Source of the DNA: Mesobacillus subterraneus
GTDB taxonomy: Bacteria; Bacillota; Bacilli; Bacillales; Cytobacillaceae
NCBI RefSeq assembly: GCF_020524355.2
Contig: NZ_CP129019.1
Coordinates: 4,252,001 to 4,316,000, forward strand
Direction of reading: 5' to 3'
DNA: 64,000 nt
The number at the start of each line of letters is the position of its first letter. Within the stretch, counting starts at the first letter, position 1. This document shows positions 27,353 to 35,542 of the stretch, in pieces. The position numbers and the translations under genes were made by a program. Below the pieces are notes generated by a model. The model was not told the origin of the DNA, did no database searches, and worked only from the letters and a program-made list of their open reading frames with translations.

Positions 27353-27412
27353 GCAAAAGCGAAAAGCGGAAGCGCCTTGGTCAGCCCTGACAAGCGCTGA
27401 ACCTGGACATTT
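27353..27412 (+). repeat. Dispersed repeat, truncated copy A
   Basis: Bases 27363-27400 (AAGCGGAAGCGCCTTGGTCA, then GCCCTGACAAGCGCTGA) match the left half of the repeat at 44368-44485. The right half is missing. It lies between ybxB and the rplL terminator, in the same orientation as the other copies. No ORF is involved. Confidence 0.7.
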
Positions 27413-27462
27413 CTACTTATTTCAAAAGTTCTCTTCCAATTTGCCTTCAAAAAATAAAAGCG

Positions 27463-27494
27463 AAAAAAAAGCCCGCTGTAGCAGCGAGCTTTTT
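27463..27494 (-). terminator. Terminator of rplJ-rplL
   Basis: AGCTCGCTG, loop CTA and CAGCGGGCT (9 bp, one G-U) followed by eight U residues on the minus strand, 14 nt after the rplL stop codon. It should end the rplJL transcript before ybxB. Confidence 0.92.
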
Positions 27495-27507
27495 ATTGTA
27501 AGGTTGA

Positions 27508-27870
27508 TTACTTAACTTCGACGTTAGCTCCAACTTCTTCAAGCTTAGCTTTGATTTCTTCAGCTTCTTCTTTAGAAACGCCTTCTTTAAGAGCTTTAGG
27601 AGCGTTGTCAACAACTTCCTTCGCTTCTTTAAGACCAAGACCTGTGATTTCACGAACAACTTTGATAACCTTGATCTTCTGGTCGCCAGCAGATGCAAGT
27701 ACTACGTCAAATTCAGTTTGTTCTTCAACAGCAGCTCCAGCAGCTCCACCCATCATAGCAACAGGTGCAGCAGCAGTTACGCCGAATTCTTCTTCGATTG
27801 CTTTTACTAGGTCGTTAAGTTCTAAAACAGTCATATTTTTAACTGCTTCAATGATTTGTTCTTGAGTCAT
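27508..27870 (-). CDS. rplL: 50S ribosomal protein L7/L12
   Basis: A 120-residue stalk protein. The N-terminal dimerisation helices ([20 protein letters not shown]) are followed by an Ala/Gly-rich hinge ([17 protein letters not shown]) and the C-terminal factor-binding domain with [20 protein letters not shown]. Several dimers bind L10 and recruit EF-Tu, EF-G and IF2. It follows rplJ by 57 nt and ends in a strong terminator. Confidence 0.98.
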   Translation of the reverse strand: MTQEQIIEAVKNMTVLELNDLVKAIEEEFGVTAAAPVAMMGGAAGAAVEEQTEFDVVLASAGDQKIKVIKVVREITGLGLKEAKEVVDNAPKALKEGVSKEEAEEIKAKLEEVGANVEVK

Positions 27871-27927
27871 GATTTGTTTCCTCCTAATAGGTTAGTTTTT
27901 TATTGTTAAGCGGTAATTATTTTTAGC

Positions 27928-28428
27928 TTACGCGCCTTGCTCTTCTTTCTGTTCTGCAACAGCTTTTGTAGCAAGAGCAAGATTGCGGATTGGAGCTTGA
28001 AGTACGCTGAGTAGCATAGAAAGTAGACCTTCGCGAGACGGTAGGTCTGCAAGTGCCTTGATTTCTTCTACTGTAACGATGTTGCCTTCAACTACGCCCG
28101 CCTTGATTTCAAGCGCTTCGTGCTTCTTAGCGAATTCGTTAAGAATCTTCGCTGGCGCTACTACATCTTCAGTACTGAACGCGATTGCGTTAGGACCAGT
28201 TAAAGATGTGTTTAAGTCAGCAAGTTCAGCAGCTTCTGCAGCACGGCGTGTCATAGAGTTCTTGTAAACTTTGAATTCTACGCCAGCTTCACGAAGTTCT
28301 TTACGAAGTTCAGTTACTTCAGAAACTGTAAGTCCGCGGTAATCAACAACGATTGTTGATTTGCTTTCTTTTAGTTTGCCAGCAATCTCGTCAACGATTT
28401 GCTTTTTCACTTCGATGATTTTGCTCAT
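27928..28428 (-). CDS. rplJ: 50S ribosomal protein L10
   Basis: A 166-residue L10 starting at [19 protein letters not shown], with AGGAGGTG just upstream; the 13 extra codons of the longer frame lie in the leader. L10 anchors L7/L12 dimers to the 23S rRNA stalk base: the N-terminal domain binds RNA and L11, and the C-terminal helix ([19 protein letters not shown]) binds L7/L12. It is preceded by an L10 leader with attenuator and a consensus promoter. Confidence 0.98.
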   Translation of the reverse strand: MSKIIEVKKQIVDEIAGKLKESKSTIVVDYRGLTVSEVTELRKELREAGVEFKVYKNSMTRRAAEAAELADLNTSLTGPNAIAFSTEDVVAPAKILNEFAKKHEALEIKAGVVEGNIVTVEEIKALADLPSREGLLSMLLSVLQAPIRNLALATKAVAEQKEEQGA

Positions 28429-28467
28429 CCTTACACCTCCTGTAGATTTTTCATTTATACCGATCAA

Positions 28468-28585
28468 ATAAAAACCTCCGCATCAAGACAGACACGGAGG
28501 AAGTATACAATAGTAAAATTGTTGCTCTATCGTATGACCTCGGCAGGTTATTAAGCTAAGAGCCCCTGCTGTCTGCGGTACAAAT
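28468..28585 (-). ncRNA. L10 leader with transcription attenuator
   Basis: The rplJ leader has CCGCAGACAGCAGG (28564-28578) and later an intrinsic terminator CCTCCG, 14-nt loop, CGGAGG plus a U-run (28468-28500). The segment TGTCTGTC in the terminator loop region can pair with GCAGACAGC instead, an alternative fold. This fits the known Bacillus L10 leader family, in which L10(L12)4 binding favours termination. The call rests on position and structure; a covariance model search would confirm it. Confidence 0.85.
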
Positions 28586-28611
28586 GTTATTTTATTTTCA
28601 CAACAAGAAGA

Positions 28612-28640
28612 ATTATATCTAATGCTTCTTTAATTGTCAA
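28612..28640 (-). promoter_or_regulatory. Promoter of rplJ-rplL
   Basis: A perfect SigA consensus on the minus strand: TTGACA (28635-28640), 17-nt spacer, TATAAT (28612-28617). Transcription would start about 28605, just before the L10 leader structure. Confidence 0.92.
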
Positions 28641-28646
28641 ATACTA

Positions 28647-29339
28647 TTATTTTACAGTTGAAGGATCTACCTTAACGCCAGGTCCCATTGTAGTAGAGAT
28701 CGTAACGTTCTTCATGTAAGTTCCTTTTGCTGCAGCTGGCTTAACCTTCATCATAGTTTCGAAGATTGTGTTGAAGTTTTCAACAAGCTTGCCATCTTCA
28801 AAAGAAACTTTTCCGATAGGTACGTGGATGTTACCAGACTTATCAACGCGGTATTCTACTTTACCAGCTTTGATTTCGTTAACTGCTTTCGTTACATCGA
28901 AAGTAACTGTGCCAGTCTTAGGGTTTGGCATTAAGCCTTTAGGTCCCAATACGCGGCCAAGCTTACCAACTTCACCCATCATGTCAGGTGTTGCAACGAT
29001 TACGTCAAAGTCGAACCAGCCTTGCTGGATCTTATTGATGTATTCTGCATCGCCAACATAGTCTGCGCCAGCAGCTTCTGCTTCTTTTAATTTTTCGCCT
29101 TTAGCGAATACTAGTACACGTTGAGTTTTACCAGTTCCGTTTGGAAGCACAACTGCTCCACGGATTTGCTGGTCAGCTTTCTTAGGGTCTACACCCAGAC
29201 GGAAAGCAGCTTCAACTGTAGCGTCGAATTTAACTGTGCTTGTCTTTTTAGCAAGCTCAACTGCTTCAGCAGCTGTATATGCTTGAGAGCGATCTACAAG
29301 CTTTGCAGCTTCAAGATACTTCTTACCTTTTTTAGCCAT
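28647..29339 (-). CDS. rplA: 50S ribosomal protein L1
   Basis: A 230-residue L1 starting at [20 protein letters not shown], with AGGAGGAAATAAAA before it; 27 further in-frame codons upstream belong to the intergenic repeat. L1 forms the mobile stalk that moves E-site tRNA. Conserved segments [39 protein letters not shown] and the end [13 protein letters not shown] are present. The gap to rplK is 304 nt, much longer than usual, because a repeat has been inserted. Confidence 0.97.
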   Translation of the reverse strand: MAKKGKKYLEAAKLVDRSQAYTAAEAVELAKKTSTVKFDATVEAAFRLGVDPKKADQQIRGAVVLPNGTGKTQRVLVFAKGEKLKEAEAAGADYVGDAEYINKIQQGWFDFDVIVATPDMMGEVGKLGRVLGPKGLMPNPKTGTVTFDVTKAVNEIKAGKVEYRVDKSGNIHVPIGKVSFEDGKLVENFNTIFETMMKVKPAAAKGTYMKNVTISTTMGPGVKVDPSTVK

Positions 29340-29389
29340 TTTTATTTCCTCCTGTATTGTGGTTTTAACGGAATAACCTCCCACGATGA

Positions 29390-29575
29390 AAAGCGGAGGC
29401 GCCTCATCCAGCCCCGACAAGCGCTGGAGGGCCGACCGATGATGTCATTCTTTGACTTCACCGGGCGGACCGAAGCGGTCGGGGGGCTAGGCGCCGGAGC
29501 TAGACAACGAAAAGCGGTGGCACCTTTTTCCAAAGCACCAGAGCTCGAAAAGCGAAGGCGCCATTAAAGGCGCCG
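29390..29575 (+). repeat. Dispersed repeat, compound copy B
   Basis: Bases 29390-29506 match the family seen at 44368-44485: left end AAGCGGAGGCGCC, middle CCCCGACAAGCGCTGGAG, a GACCGAAGCGGTC segment and right end GGCGCCGGAGCTAGACA. A second partial left end (CGAAAAGCGGTGGCACC) and a third (CGAAAAGCGAAGGCGCC) follow at 29507-29575, so the site is compound. It lies between rplK and rplA. Confidence 0.75.
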
Positions 29576-29583
29576 TTTCAGAC

Positions 29584-29621
29584 AAAAGGTTGCGGGTGAA
29601 ATCTAATTCAGCTCCGCAACC
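29584..29621 (-). terminator. Possible terminator or attenuator after rplK
   Basis: GGTTGCGG, an 18-nt loop and CCGCAACC (8 bp, mostly G-C) followed by UUUUG on the minus strand, 22 nt after rplK. With only four U residues it may end part of the transcripts, lowering L1 relative to L11. Confidence 0.6.
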
Positions 29622-29643
29622 CTTTAATCCTCTGCAGCAGAAA

Positions 29644-30069
29644 TTAGTCTTCGATATTGATTCCCATGCTGCGTGCAGTACCTTCAACCATGCGCATTGC
29701 TGCTTCAACGCTAGCTGCGTTTAGGTCAGGCATTTTCTGTTCAGCAATCTCACGTACTTTCTCACGCTTGACTGTTGCTACTTTATTACGGTTTGGTTCA
29801 CCAGAACCAGACTGGATTCCAGCTGCTACCTTCAAAAGAACTGCAGCAGGAGGAGTTTTCGTAATAAATGTAAATGAACGGTCTTCAAAAACCGTAATTT
29901 CAACAGGAATGATTAGTCCAGCTTGATCAGCTGTACGAGCGTTAAATTCCTTACAGAATCCCATGATGTTAACACCGGCTTGACCTAGTGCAGGTCCAAC
30001 TGGTGGTGCCGGATTGGCTTTGCCAGCAGGGATTTGCAATTTAACCATCTTAATTACTTTTTTAGCCAC
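29644..30069 (-). CDS. rplK: 50S ribosomal protein L11
   Basis: A 141-residue L11 with a GTG start at 30069 (protein [17 protein letters not shown]); AAGGAGG lies eight bases before it, and the three extra codons upstream overlap it. L11 binds the GTPase-associated centre; the N-terminal proline-rich [19 protein letters not shown] is the thiostrepton region and in RelA activation. The C-terminal RNA-binding domain ends [13 protein letters not shown]. It has its own promoter. Confidence 0.97.
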   Translation of the reverse strand: MAKKVIKMVKLQIPAGKANPAPPVGPALGQAGVNIMGFCKEFNARTADQAGLIIPVEITVFEDRSFTFITKTPPAAVLLKVAAGIQSGSGEPNRNKVATVKREKVREIAEQKMPDLNAASVEAAMRMVEGTARSMGINIED

Positions 30070-30145
30070 GAGACACACCTCCTTAAAGTCCGTGATGTGG
30101 TAATAGGGGATTTTCCCCTCCCACTCATCTTAAAAGTCTTTATAT

Positions 30146-30174
30146 AAAATAAAGTACTTGAATATATCTGTCAA
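30146..30174 (-). promoter_or_regulatory. Promoter of rplK
   Basis: TTGACA (30169-30174), 17-nt spacer and TATTTT (30146-30151) on the minus strand. A small hairpin GGGGA/TCCCC lies in the leader near 30104-30121. Confidence 0.65.
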
Positions 30175-30240
30175 TCGTCCAAGACATACTGACCTATGAA
30201 ATATTAACACTTTTTAAAGTTGAATTCAAGTTTTTTCAAA

Positions 30241-30774
30241 TTATAATTTTTCAATCTGTGAAAATTCGAGTTCCACCGGCGTATCCCGGCCGAACATATT
30301 AACAAGAACTTTAAGCTTTGCCTTGTCCTTATCAATCTCTTCGATAGTTCCTGTAAAGTTGGCAAATGGCCCTTCGCTTACCTGGACAGTTTCACCAAGT
30401 TCGAAGTTGATATCAACCTTCTTCTCCTCAACTCCCATGCGCTTGAGGATGAACGTCACTTCTTCAGGCAATAACGCGGTCGGTTTTGAACCTGCACCAG
30501 CAGAGCCAACGAATCCAGTTACGCCTGGCGTGTTGCGGACAACATACCAAGAATCATCAGTCATGACCAATTCTACCAGGACATAGCCCGGGAAAGTCTT
30601 TCTCTTAACAACTTTCTTTTTACCATTTTTGAAATCTGTTTCTTCTTCTTCAGGAACGATAACACGGAAGATTTTATCTTGCATGCCCATTGTTTCAACG
30701 CGCTTTTCAAGATTTGTCTTGACCTTGTTCTCGTAGCCTGAGTAAGTATGAACTACATACCAATTCTTTTCCAT
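30241..30774 (-). CDS. nusG: Transcription elongation factor NusG
   Basis: A 177-residue NusG beginning MEKNWYVVHTYSGYENKVKT. The NGN domain binds the RNA polymerase clamp (residues 1-115) and the KOW domain begins around VSEGPFANFTGTIEEID. In Bacillus NusG stimulates pausing at TTNTTT sites. The start is fixed by homology, but the only good Shine-Dalgarno (GGGGAGGG) lies 22 nt upstream, with a small hairpin in between. A terminator-like hairpin separates it from secE. Confidence 0.97.
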   Translation of the reverse strand: MEKNWYVVHTYSGYENKVKTNLEKRVETMGMQDKIFRVIVPEEEETDFKNGKKKVVKRKTFPGYVLVELVMTDDSWYVVRNTPGVTGFVGSAGAGSKPTALLPEEVTFILKRMGVEEKKVDINFELGETVQVSEGPFANFTGTIEEIDKDKAKLKVLVNMFGRDTPVELEFSQIEKL

Positions 30775-30780
30775 CTTAGA

Positions 30781-30804
30781 GGACTAAATCGTCCGTCCCT
30801 CCCC
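30781..30804 (-). promoter_or_regulatory. Long Shine-Dalgarno spacer with hairpin before nusG
   Basis: On the minus strand GGGGAGGG (30797-30804) is followed by AC, then GGAC-GATTTA-GTCC (30781-30794, a 4-bp hairpin), then six bases and the ATG. Folding would shorten the effective spacing from 22 to about 8 nt. Whether the fold forms is not known. Confidence 0.45.
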
Positions 30805-30876
30805 ATTTCCAAACACCTGGGCCTTACTGTCATACGAACACTGCAGCCCTGGCATTGAATGCGAATTTTTCAAGCA

Positions 30877-30900
30877 AATAAAAAACCCGTTATCCGGGCT
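30877..30900 (-). terminator. Terminator-like hairpin between secE and nusG
   Basis: CCCG, loop GATAA and CGGG with flanking A/U pairs (AAAAGCCCG ... CGGGTTTTTT), then a U-rich run on the minus strand. It lies about 55 nt after secE. It would reduce read-through into nusG; no strong promoter is obvious between it and nusG, so it is probably partial. Confidence 0.65.
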
Positions 30901-30952
30901 TTTAAACTTGTCCTGCGTTTATATTTTCCATTATACCATGAGTGCGCAGTGG

Positions 30953-31135
30953 TTATTCAAGAATTAAGCGAATCAATTCAGAAATACCAAGGTCTAACAC
31001 TGCGAAGAATAGAGCAGCGAAAGCAACTGTAGACAAAACTGTAATCGTGTAGCGAGTCAGTTCTTTGCGTCTAGGCCAGCTGACCTTTCTCATTTCACGT
31101 CCAACTTCACTGAAAAAATTAGTGATGCGCTGCAT
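30953..31135 (-). CDS. secE: Preprotein translocase subunit SecE
   Basis: A 60-residue SecE beginning MQRITNFFSEVGREMRKVSW. It is the short single-span Gram-positive form: an amphipathic helix containing the conserved KVSWPRRKELTRYT, then one transmembrane segment (ITVLSTVAFAALFFAVLDLG). It clamps SecY in the translocon. It lies between rpmG and nusG. Confidence 0.97.
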   Translation of the reverse strand: MQRITNFFSEVGREMRKVSWPRRKELTRYTITVLSTVAFAALFFAVLDLGISELIRLILE

Positions 31136-31186
31136 TTTGTAACCTCCAACTTATCGGGATTCCATATGATGATCTATCTGAAAACC

Positions 31187-31336
31187 TTATTTCGTTTCCT
31201 TATGAACTGTATGGGCACCGCAGTTGCTGCAGTACTTTTTCAGCTCCAGCCGTTCTGTTTGCGTTTGCTTGTTGCTTGTTGTGGAATAATTGCGGGAACC
31301 GCATTCCTTACAAGCAAGAGTCACTTTATTGTTCAT
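31187..31336 (-). CDS. rpmG: 50S ribosomal protein L33, zinc-binding
   Basis: A 49-residue L33 found by translating the secE-sigH gap. It begins [20 protein letters not shown] and ends HTVHKETK. The zinc ligands are CKEC and CSNC, so this is the zinc-containing (C+) form, like B. subtilis RpmGB, which is encoded at this position. L33 binds near the E site. Its ORF is preceded by a promoter about 75 nt upstream. Confidence 0.95.
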   Translation of the reverse strand: MNNKVTLACKECGSRNYSTTSNKQTQTERLELKKYCSNCGAHTVHKETK

Positions 31337-31409
31337 TGACACTACACCCGCTTTTAACAGGCTGATTCCAATCTAATTCCATGAAACCGCCATCTATTAT
31401 ATCTTTAAA

Positions 31410-31438
31410 AAGATACCACGGCTGATAGCTTGTGTCAA
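31410..31438 (-). promoter_or_regulatory. Promoter of rpmG-secE-nusG
   Basis: TTGACA (31433-31438), 17-nt spacer and TATCTT (31410-31415) on the minus strand. The -10 lies in a TATCTT/AAGATA inverted repeat (31400-31415). Confidence 0.55.
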
Positions 31439-31492
31439 TAAGTGCAAGGGAGATTAAAAGTCAGTTTTGTGGCTATTTCTCGGCAATTCAGC

Positions 31493-32143
31493 TTACACTG
31501 ACAGCTCTCTCAGCTCAAGGTACCTCTCAAGCTTCCGCTTTACGCGCTGAAGCGCATTGTCGATTGACTTGACATGGCGATTCAGTTCTTCAGAAATTTC
31601 CTGGTAGGATTGTCCGTCCAAATATAATGCGAGCACTTTTCGTTCAAGGTCACTCAGCAGCTCTGACATTTTCACTTCAATCTGGTCAAACTCTTCCTGA
31701 TTAATAAATAACTCTTCGGGGTCCATCACTTTGGCTCCGGATAAAACATCCATCAGCGTCCTGTCTGATTCCTCATCATAAATTGGCTTGTCCAGGGAAA
31801 CATAGGAGTTAAGCGGAATATGTTTTTGCCTAGTAGCCGTCTTGATGACCGTAATGATCTGGCGGGTGATGCATAATTCTGCAAATGCTTTGAATGATGT
31901 CAGCTTGTCCTCCCGGAAGTCACGGATTGCTTTATATAAGCCGATCATTCCTTCCTGAACGATGTCTTCCTTATCTGCTCCAATCAGGAAATAAGAGCGT
32001 GCTTTCGCCCGAACAAAGTTCCTGTACTTGTGAATCAGAAAATCAAGGGCATCACTTTCTCCTCTGTGCACTGCTTCAATAATTTCTTCATCTTCCAGCA
32101 ACAAATAAGCGTCATTTAAACGATTCGCGATGTCAGCACTCAT
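31493..32143 (-). CDS. sigH: RNA polymerase sigma-H factor
   Basis: A 216-residue sigma factor starting at MSADIANRLNDAYLLLEDEE; GGGGGGAAACGAA precedes this ATG, and the seven extra upstream codons lie in the leader. Region 2 (YRNFVRAKARSYFLIGADKE, DIVQEGMIGLYKAI) and region 4 (DGQSYQEISEELNRHVKSID) match Bacillus SigH, which controls early sporulation and competence genes. It has its own SigA-type promoter. Its presence suggests a spore-forming relative. Confidence 0.96.
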   Translation of the reverse strand: MSADIANRLNDAYLLLEDEEIIEAVHRGESDALDFLIHKYRNFVRAKARSYFLIGADKEDIVQEGMIGLYKAIRDFREDKLTSFKAFAELCITRQIITVIKTATRQKHIPLNSYVSLDKPIYDEESDRTLMDVLSGAKVMDPEELFINQEEFDQIEVKMSELLSDLERKVLALYLDGQSYQEISEELNRHVKSIDNALQRVKRKLERYLELRELSV

Positions 32144-32178
32144 TTCGTTTCCCCCCGCCCGCACATACAGTTAGAAAT

Positions 32179-32208
32179 ATTATACAGCAGGCTTTTTCAA
32201 GGCGTCAA
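32179..32208 (-). promoter_or_regulatory. Promoter of sigH
   Basis: TTGACG (32203-32208), an 18-nt spacer and TATAAT (32179-32184) on the minus strand, in the 69-nt gap after rae1. Confidence 0.7.
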
Positions 32209-32212
32209 CAGG

Positions 32213-32722
32213 TCAATGCTCCCCTCTGCGCCATTTTTCGAAAATTTCTGCCACTTCTTTTGTAAGCGGAATCTTGGCACTCGGCTTCTTTTCCTGGATT
32301 ACTTTCACCCGTTTTTCGATTTTTTTGCTGATTAAATTTGTTTCGTTAAGCAGCTCCCTTGCTGATTTCCTCAGGGCTCCCTGCCCAAAAATCGCCCACT
32401 GCTCGGTGTAATCTGAGGTGGCTACATGGATCTGCGTTTTGCGGTTGCTGAGGTCAATCGCCAGCCTCTCAATCCGCTCATCCGCAGTTTCATTTTCTTT
32501 TGTAAAAATAACTTCCACCTTATAATTTTTATATTTCTTTTGATTACCTGATACAAAATGTGCATCAAAAACAATGATGACGCGATAGCCGGTATATGCC
32601 TGATATTCAGCCATGATTTCCACCAGCCGGTCCCTGGCGGCGGAAAGTTCTTTCTTCTTCAAGCCGACCAGCTCCGGCCATGCGCCAATGATGTTGTAGC
32701 CGTCAACAAGCAGGATATCCAT
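32213..32722 (-). CDS. rae1: Ribosome-dependent mRNA endonuclease Rae1 (YacP)
   Basis: A 169-residue NYN/PIN-like nuclease beginning MDILLVDGYNIIGAWPELVG. B. subtilis Rae1 enters the ribosomal A site and cleaves certain mRNAs in a translation-dependent way. Acidic active-site residues of the fold are visible in VDGYN, VFDAH and VATSDYTEQ. It starts two bases after the rlmB stop, so it is co-transcribed with the cysS-mrnC-rlmB group. Confidence 0.93.
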   Translation of the reverse strand: MDILLVDGYNIIGAWPELVGLKKKELSAARDRLVEIMAEYQAYTGYRVIIVFDAHFVSGNQKKYKNYKVEVIFTKENETADERIERLAIDLSNRKTQIHVATSDYTEQWAIFGQGALRKSARELLNETNLISKKIEKRVKVIQEKKPSAKIPLTKEVAEIFEKWRRGEH

Positions 32723-32724
32723 TC

Positions 32725-33720
32725 TTATTCCCCTAGCGGATGACGTTTGCGGTGAACTTCATACATCAACAGTGCCGCTGCAACTGATGCATTCAACGAA
32801 GTAACATGTCCAACCATTGGAAGACTTAAAAGAAAGTCACACTTGTCCCTGATCAGCCTTCCCATTCCTTTACCTTCGCTGCCGATCACCAGGCCAAGAG
32901 GCAATGCTCCGTCGATTTGACGAAAATCCTGCTTTGCCGATGCATCCGTTCCTGCGATCCAGACACCGCGTTCCTTCAACTCATCGATTGTCTGCGCCAT
33001 ATTCGTGACTCTCGCAACCGGGATATATTCGATGGCACCAGTTGATAATTTTGCAACTGTTGTTGTCAGTCCGACAGCTCTTCTTTTAGGAATGATAATC
33101 CCGTGAGCTCCTGATGCATCAGCTGTCCTCATGATCGATCCAAGATTGTGGGGATCCTCAATTTCATCCAGGAGCAAAAAGAAAGGAGCCTCATTTTTCT
33201 TCTCCGCTGCCGAGAACAAATCATCGATTTCCGCATATTCATAGGCTGCCACCTGGGCGATGACACCCTGGTGATTTCCATCAGCAAGCTGGTCGATTTT
33301 CTTTTTCGGGACAAATTGGACAATGACATTGGCTTCCTTCGCCATCCCGATGACCTGCTGCATCTGACCGCTTTGAGAGCCCTCAGCAATCAGGATTTTG
33401 TTAATGTCACGTTCTGATTTCAAGGCTTCGATCACCGGATTTTTTCCGATTATGTAATCCTGGTTTTCGTTTTGTTCTTGAATTTGGTCTGGTTTTTGCC
33501 CATGTTTCTGGTCACGCCTTGGCTCATGTTTTTTATCGCGTCTTGGATCGTGTTTTTGGTCACGCCTTGCCTCATGTTTCTGATCCTGGCCTCTGGCTGG
33601 TTTGGTCTTAGGCTTATCATCTGACTTTTGTGCCTGATTCCGCGCTGGCTTCCGCTTTTTATCATCAACTGGCTTTTGCCTATTATTCCGTTTTTGTTTA
33701 TGTTGCTGTTTCTGGCTCAT
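32725..33720 (-). CDS. rlmB: 23S rRNA (guanosine-2'-O)-methyltransferase RlmB
   Basis: A 331-residue SpoU-family enzyme starting at MSQKQQHKQKRNNRQKPVDD. It methylates a P-loop guanosine of 23S rRNA. The three SPOUT motifs are NLGSIMRTADASG, LVIGSEGKGM and SLNASVAAALLMYE; the substrate-binding domain starts at DYIIGKNPVIEALKSE (about residue 88). The first 87 residues are a basic, Gln/Lys-rich extension with four tandem 8-residue repeats, absent from the 249-residue B. subtilis protein. Confidence 0.93.
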   Translation of the reverse strand: MSQKQQHKQKRNNRQKPVDDKKRKPARNQAQKSDDKPKTKPARGQDQKHEARRDQKHDPRRDKKHEPRRDQKHGQKPDQIQEQNENQDYIIGKNPVIEALKSERDINKILIAEGSQSGQMQQVIGMAKEANVIVQFVPKKKIDQLADGNHQGVIAQVAAYEYAEIDDLFSAAEKKNEAPFFLLLDEIEDPHNLGSIMRTADASGAHGIIIPKRRAVGLTTTVAKLSTGAIEYIPVARVTNMAQTIDELKERGVWIAGTDASAKQDFRQIDGALPLGLVIGSEGKGMGRLIRDKCDFLLSLPMVGHVTSLNASVAAALLMYEVHRKRHPLGE

Positions 33721-33736
33721 GGAATCTTCCTCCCTT

Positions 33737-34144
33737 CTATTCTTCAGCAAGTGCAAATATTGTAGCAATCAGTTCCTCAATCCGGTTTACATTGCCTTCT
33801 AGGTACAAGGAACCGATCAAGGCTTCAAATGCTGTGCTGTAACGGTATGTTTGGACATCGGTGTTTCTCGGGACAGATCCTGACTTCGCATTCCGGCCCC
33901 TTTTTACAATTGTTATTTCCGCATCGGACAGCTTCTCCAATTCGATTAGCTTGTGAAGGTATTTCGCTTGCGATTTTGCCGATACATAGGCGGTCGCTTC
34001 CTTATGCAGCTTGTTTGGCCGAACCTTGCCGCTTTGCAGCAGGTGATGGCGTACATACAGTTCATATACGGCATCACCCATGTAAGCAAGCGCCAGGCTA
34101 TTCAATTGTTTTTCATCTACTTTTTGTTCATAATGCAGCATCAT
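33737..34144 (-). CDS. mrnC: Mini-ribonuclease III (Mini-III)
   Basis: A 135-residue RNase III-fold protein without a double-stranded RNA-binding domain. It matures 23S rRNA ends in Bacillus. The catalytic signature [16 protein letters not shown] is at residues 17-32, with the second acidic site in [16 protein letters not shown]. It starts directly after the cysS stop codon and is 16 nt before rlmB. MM at the start leaves two possible ATGs, 3 nt apart. Confidence 0.95.
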   Translation of the reverse strand: MMLHYEQKVDEKQLNSLALAYMGDAVYELYVRHHLLQSGKVRPNKLHKEATAYVSAKSQAKYLHKLIELEKLSDAEITIVKRGRNAKSGSVPRNTDVQTYRYSTAFEALIGSLYLEGNVNRIEELIATIFALAEE

Positions 34145-35542
34145 TTAGCCTCTTTTCCATCTGATGCCTTGCGGAGTATCTTCGATGATGATATTCAATT
34201 CCTTCAGCTGGTCACGAATTTCATCTGCAAGCTGGAAATTCCTGTCCTTGCGAGCCTGCGTTCTTTTTTCGATCAAGGCTTCGATTTCTTCATCAAGCAA
34301 TTCCTCATCTTTTAGCGACAGGCCGAGAACGCTGAACAAAATCTCGAATTCCTTCATGAATGCGTTGATGACTTCCTCGGAAGTGTTTTTCTCCATCAAA
34401 TACAGATTGGATAGCTTCGAAAGTTCAAACAGGGTGGAAACGCCATTTGCTGTGTTAAAGTCATCATCCATATCCTTGATAAACTGCTCACGAAGTCCGC
34501 CGATTTTATCCAGCCATTCCTGGTTGTCATCAGTAAGATTAGCAGTCGCTCCTAGTCGGTGCTTCAGATTTTGGTAAGATGTCTTCAATCGCTCGAATGC
34601 AGCCTTTGTCTTTTCAAGCAACTCCTGGCTGTAATTGATTGGATTCCGGTAATGAACGGAAATCATGAAAAATCTTAATACCTGTGGATCAATCTGCTTA
34701 ATGATGTCATGGACTGTGACAAAATTGCCAAGTGATTTGGACATCTTTTCATTGTCAATATTGATATATCCATTATGCATCCAGTAGCGGGCAAATGTCT
34801 GTCCTGTTAACGCCTCTGACTGGGCGATTTCATTTTCATGGTGCGGGAAGGCCAAATCCTGTCCGCCTGCATGGATATCAATTGTGTCTCCGAGATATTC
34901 ACGGGCCATCGCCGAGCACTCAATATGCCAGCCTGGACGTCCTTTTCCCCAAGGACTATCCCAGGAAATCTCGCCTTCCTTTGCCGTCTTCCATAGCACA
35001 AAGTCAAGCGCATCCTGTTTCTTTTCTCCAACCTGGATCCTTGCTCCAACCTTCAGCTCTTCAATGGATTGATGGGAAAGCTTGCCGTATTCTTTGAATT
35101 CTCTCGTGCGGTAGTACACATCTCCGCCTGACTCATAGGCAAAGCCTTTTTCAATCAGGGCGCTGATAAAGTCGATAATCAAATCCATTGTTTCTGTTAC
35201 CCTTGGGTGTGCATCGGCTTTTTTGCAGCCAAGTGCGTGGACATCCTCAAAGTAAGCATCGATGAATCGTTGGGCAATTGTCGGTACATCTTCCCCGATT
35301 TCATTTGCTGCTTTAATCAGTTTGTCATCGACATCGGTAAAATTCGAAACAAAATTTACATCATAGCCCCTGAACTCAAGGTAGCGGCGGACCGTATCGA
35401 AAACGATGGCCGGACGGGCATTTCCGATGTGAATATAGTTATAAACGGTAGGACCGCAAACATACATTTTCACTTTTCCCTCTTCTAGCGGGATAAACTC
35501 TTCCTTGTTACGAGTAAGTGTATTATAAATTTTAATTCCCAT
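34145..35542 (-). CDS. cysS: Cysteinyl-tRNA synthetase
   Basis: A 465-residue class I synthetase starting at [20 protein letters not shown], preceded by GAAAGGGG. The zinc ligand Cys is in [17 protein letters not shown], which also holds the HIGH motif; the KMSKS loop is [11 protein letters not shown]. The start lies 11 nt inside the cysE gene. With cysE it forms a unit that both makes and charges cysteine, placed under the upstream Cys T-box. Confidence 0.97.
   Translation of the reverse strand: MGIKIYNTLTRNKEEFIPLEEGKVKMYVCGPTVYNYIHIGNARPAIVFDTVRRYLEFRGYDVNFVSNFTDVDDKLIKAANEIGEDVPTIAQRFIDAYFEDVHALGCKKADAHPRVTETMDLIIDFISALIEKGFAYESGGDVYYRTREFKEYGKLSHQSIEELKVGARIQVGEKKQDALDFVLWKTAKEGEISWDSPWGKGRPGWHIECSAMAREYLGDTIDIHAGGQDLAFPHHENEIAQSEALTGQTFARYWMHNGYINIDNEKMSKSLGNFVTVHDIIKQIDPQVLRFFMISVHYRNPINYSQELLEKTKAAFERLKTSYQNLKHRLGATANLTDDNQEWLDKIGGLREQFIKDMDDDFNTANGVSTLFELSKLSNLYLMEKNTSEEVINAFMKEFEILFSVLGLSLKDEELLDEEIEALIEKRTQARKDRNFQLADEIRDQLKELNIIIEDTPQGIRWKRG

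Noticed and set aside
27297..27515. Plus-strand ORF between ybxB and rplL
   Set aside because: It is made of the dispersed repeat and the rplL terminator, with no ribosome binding site.
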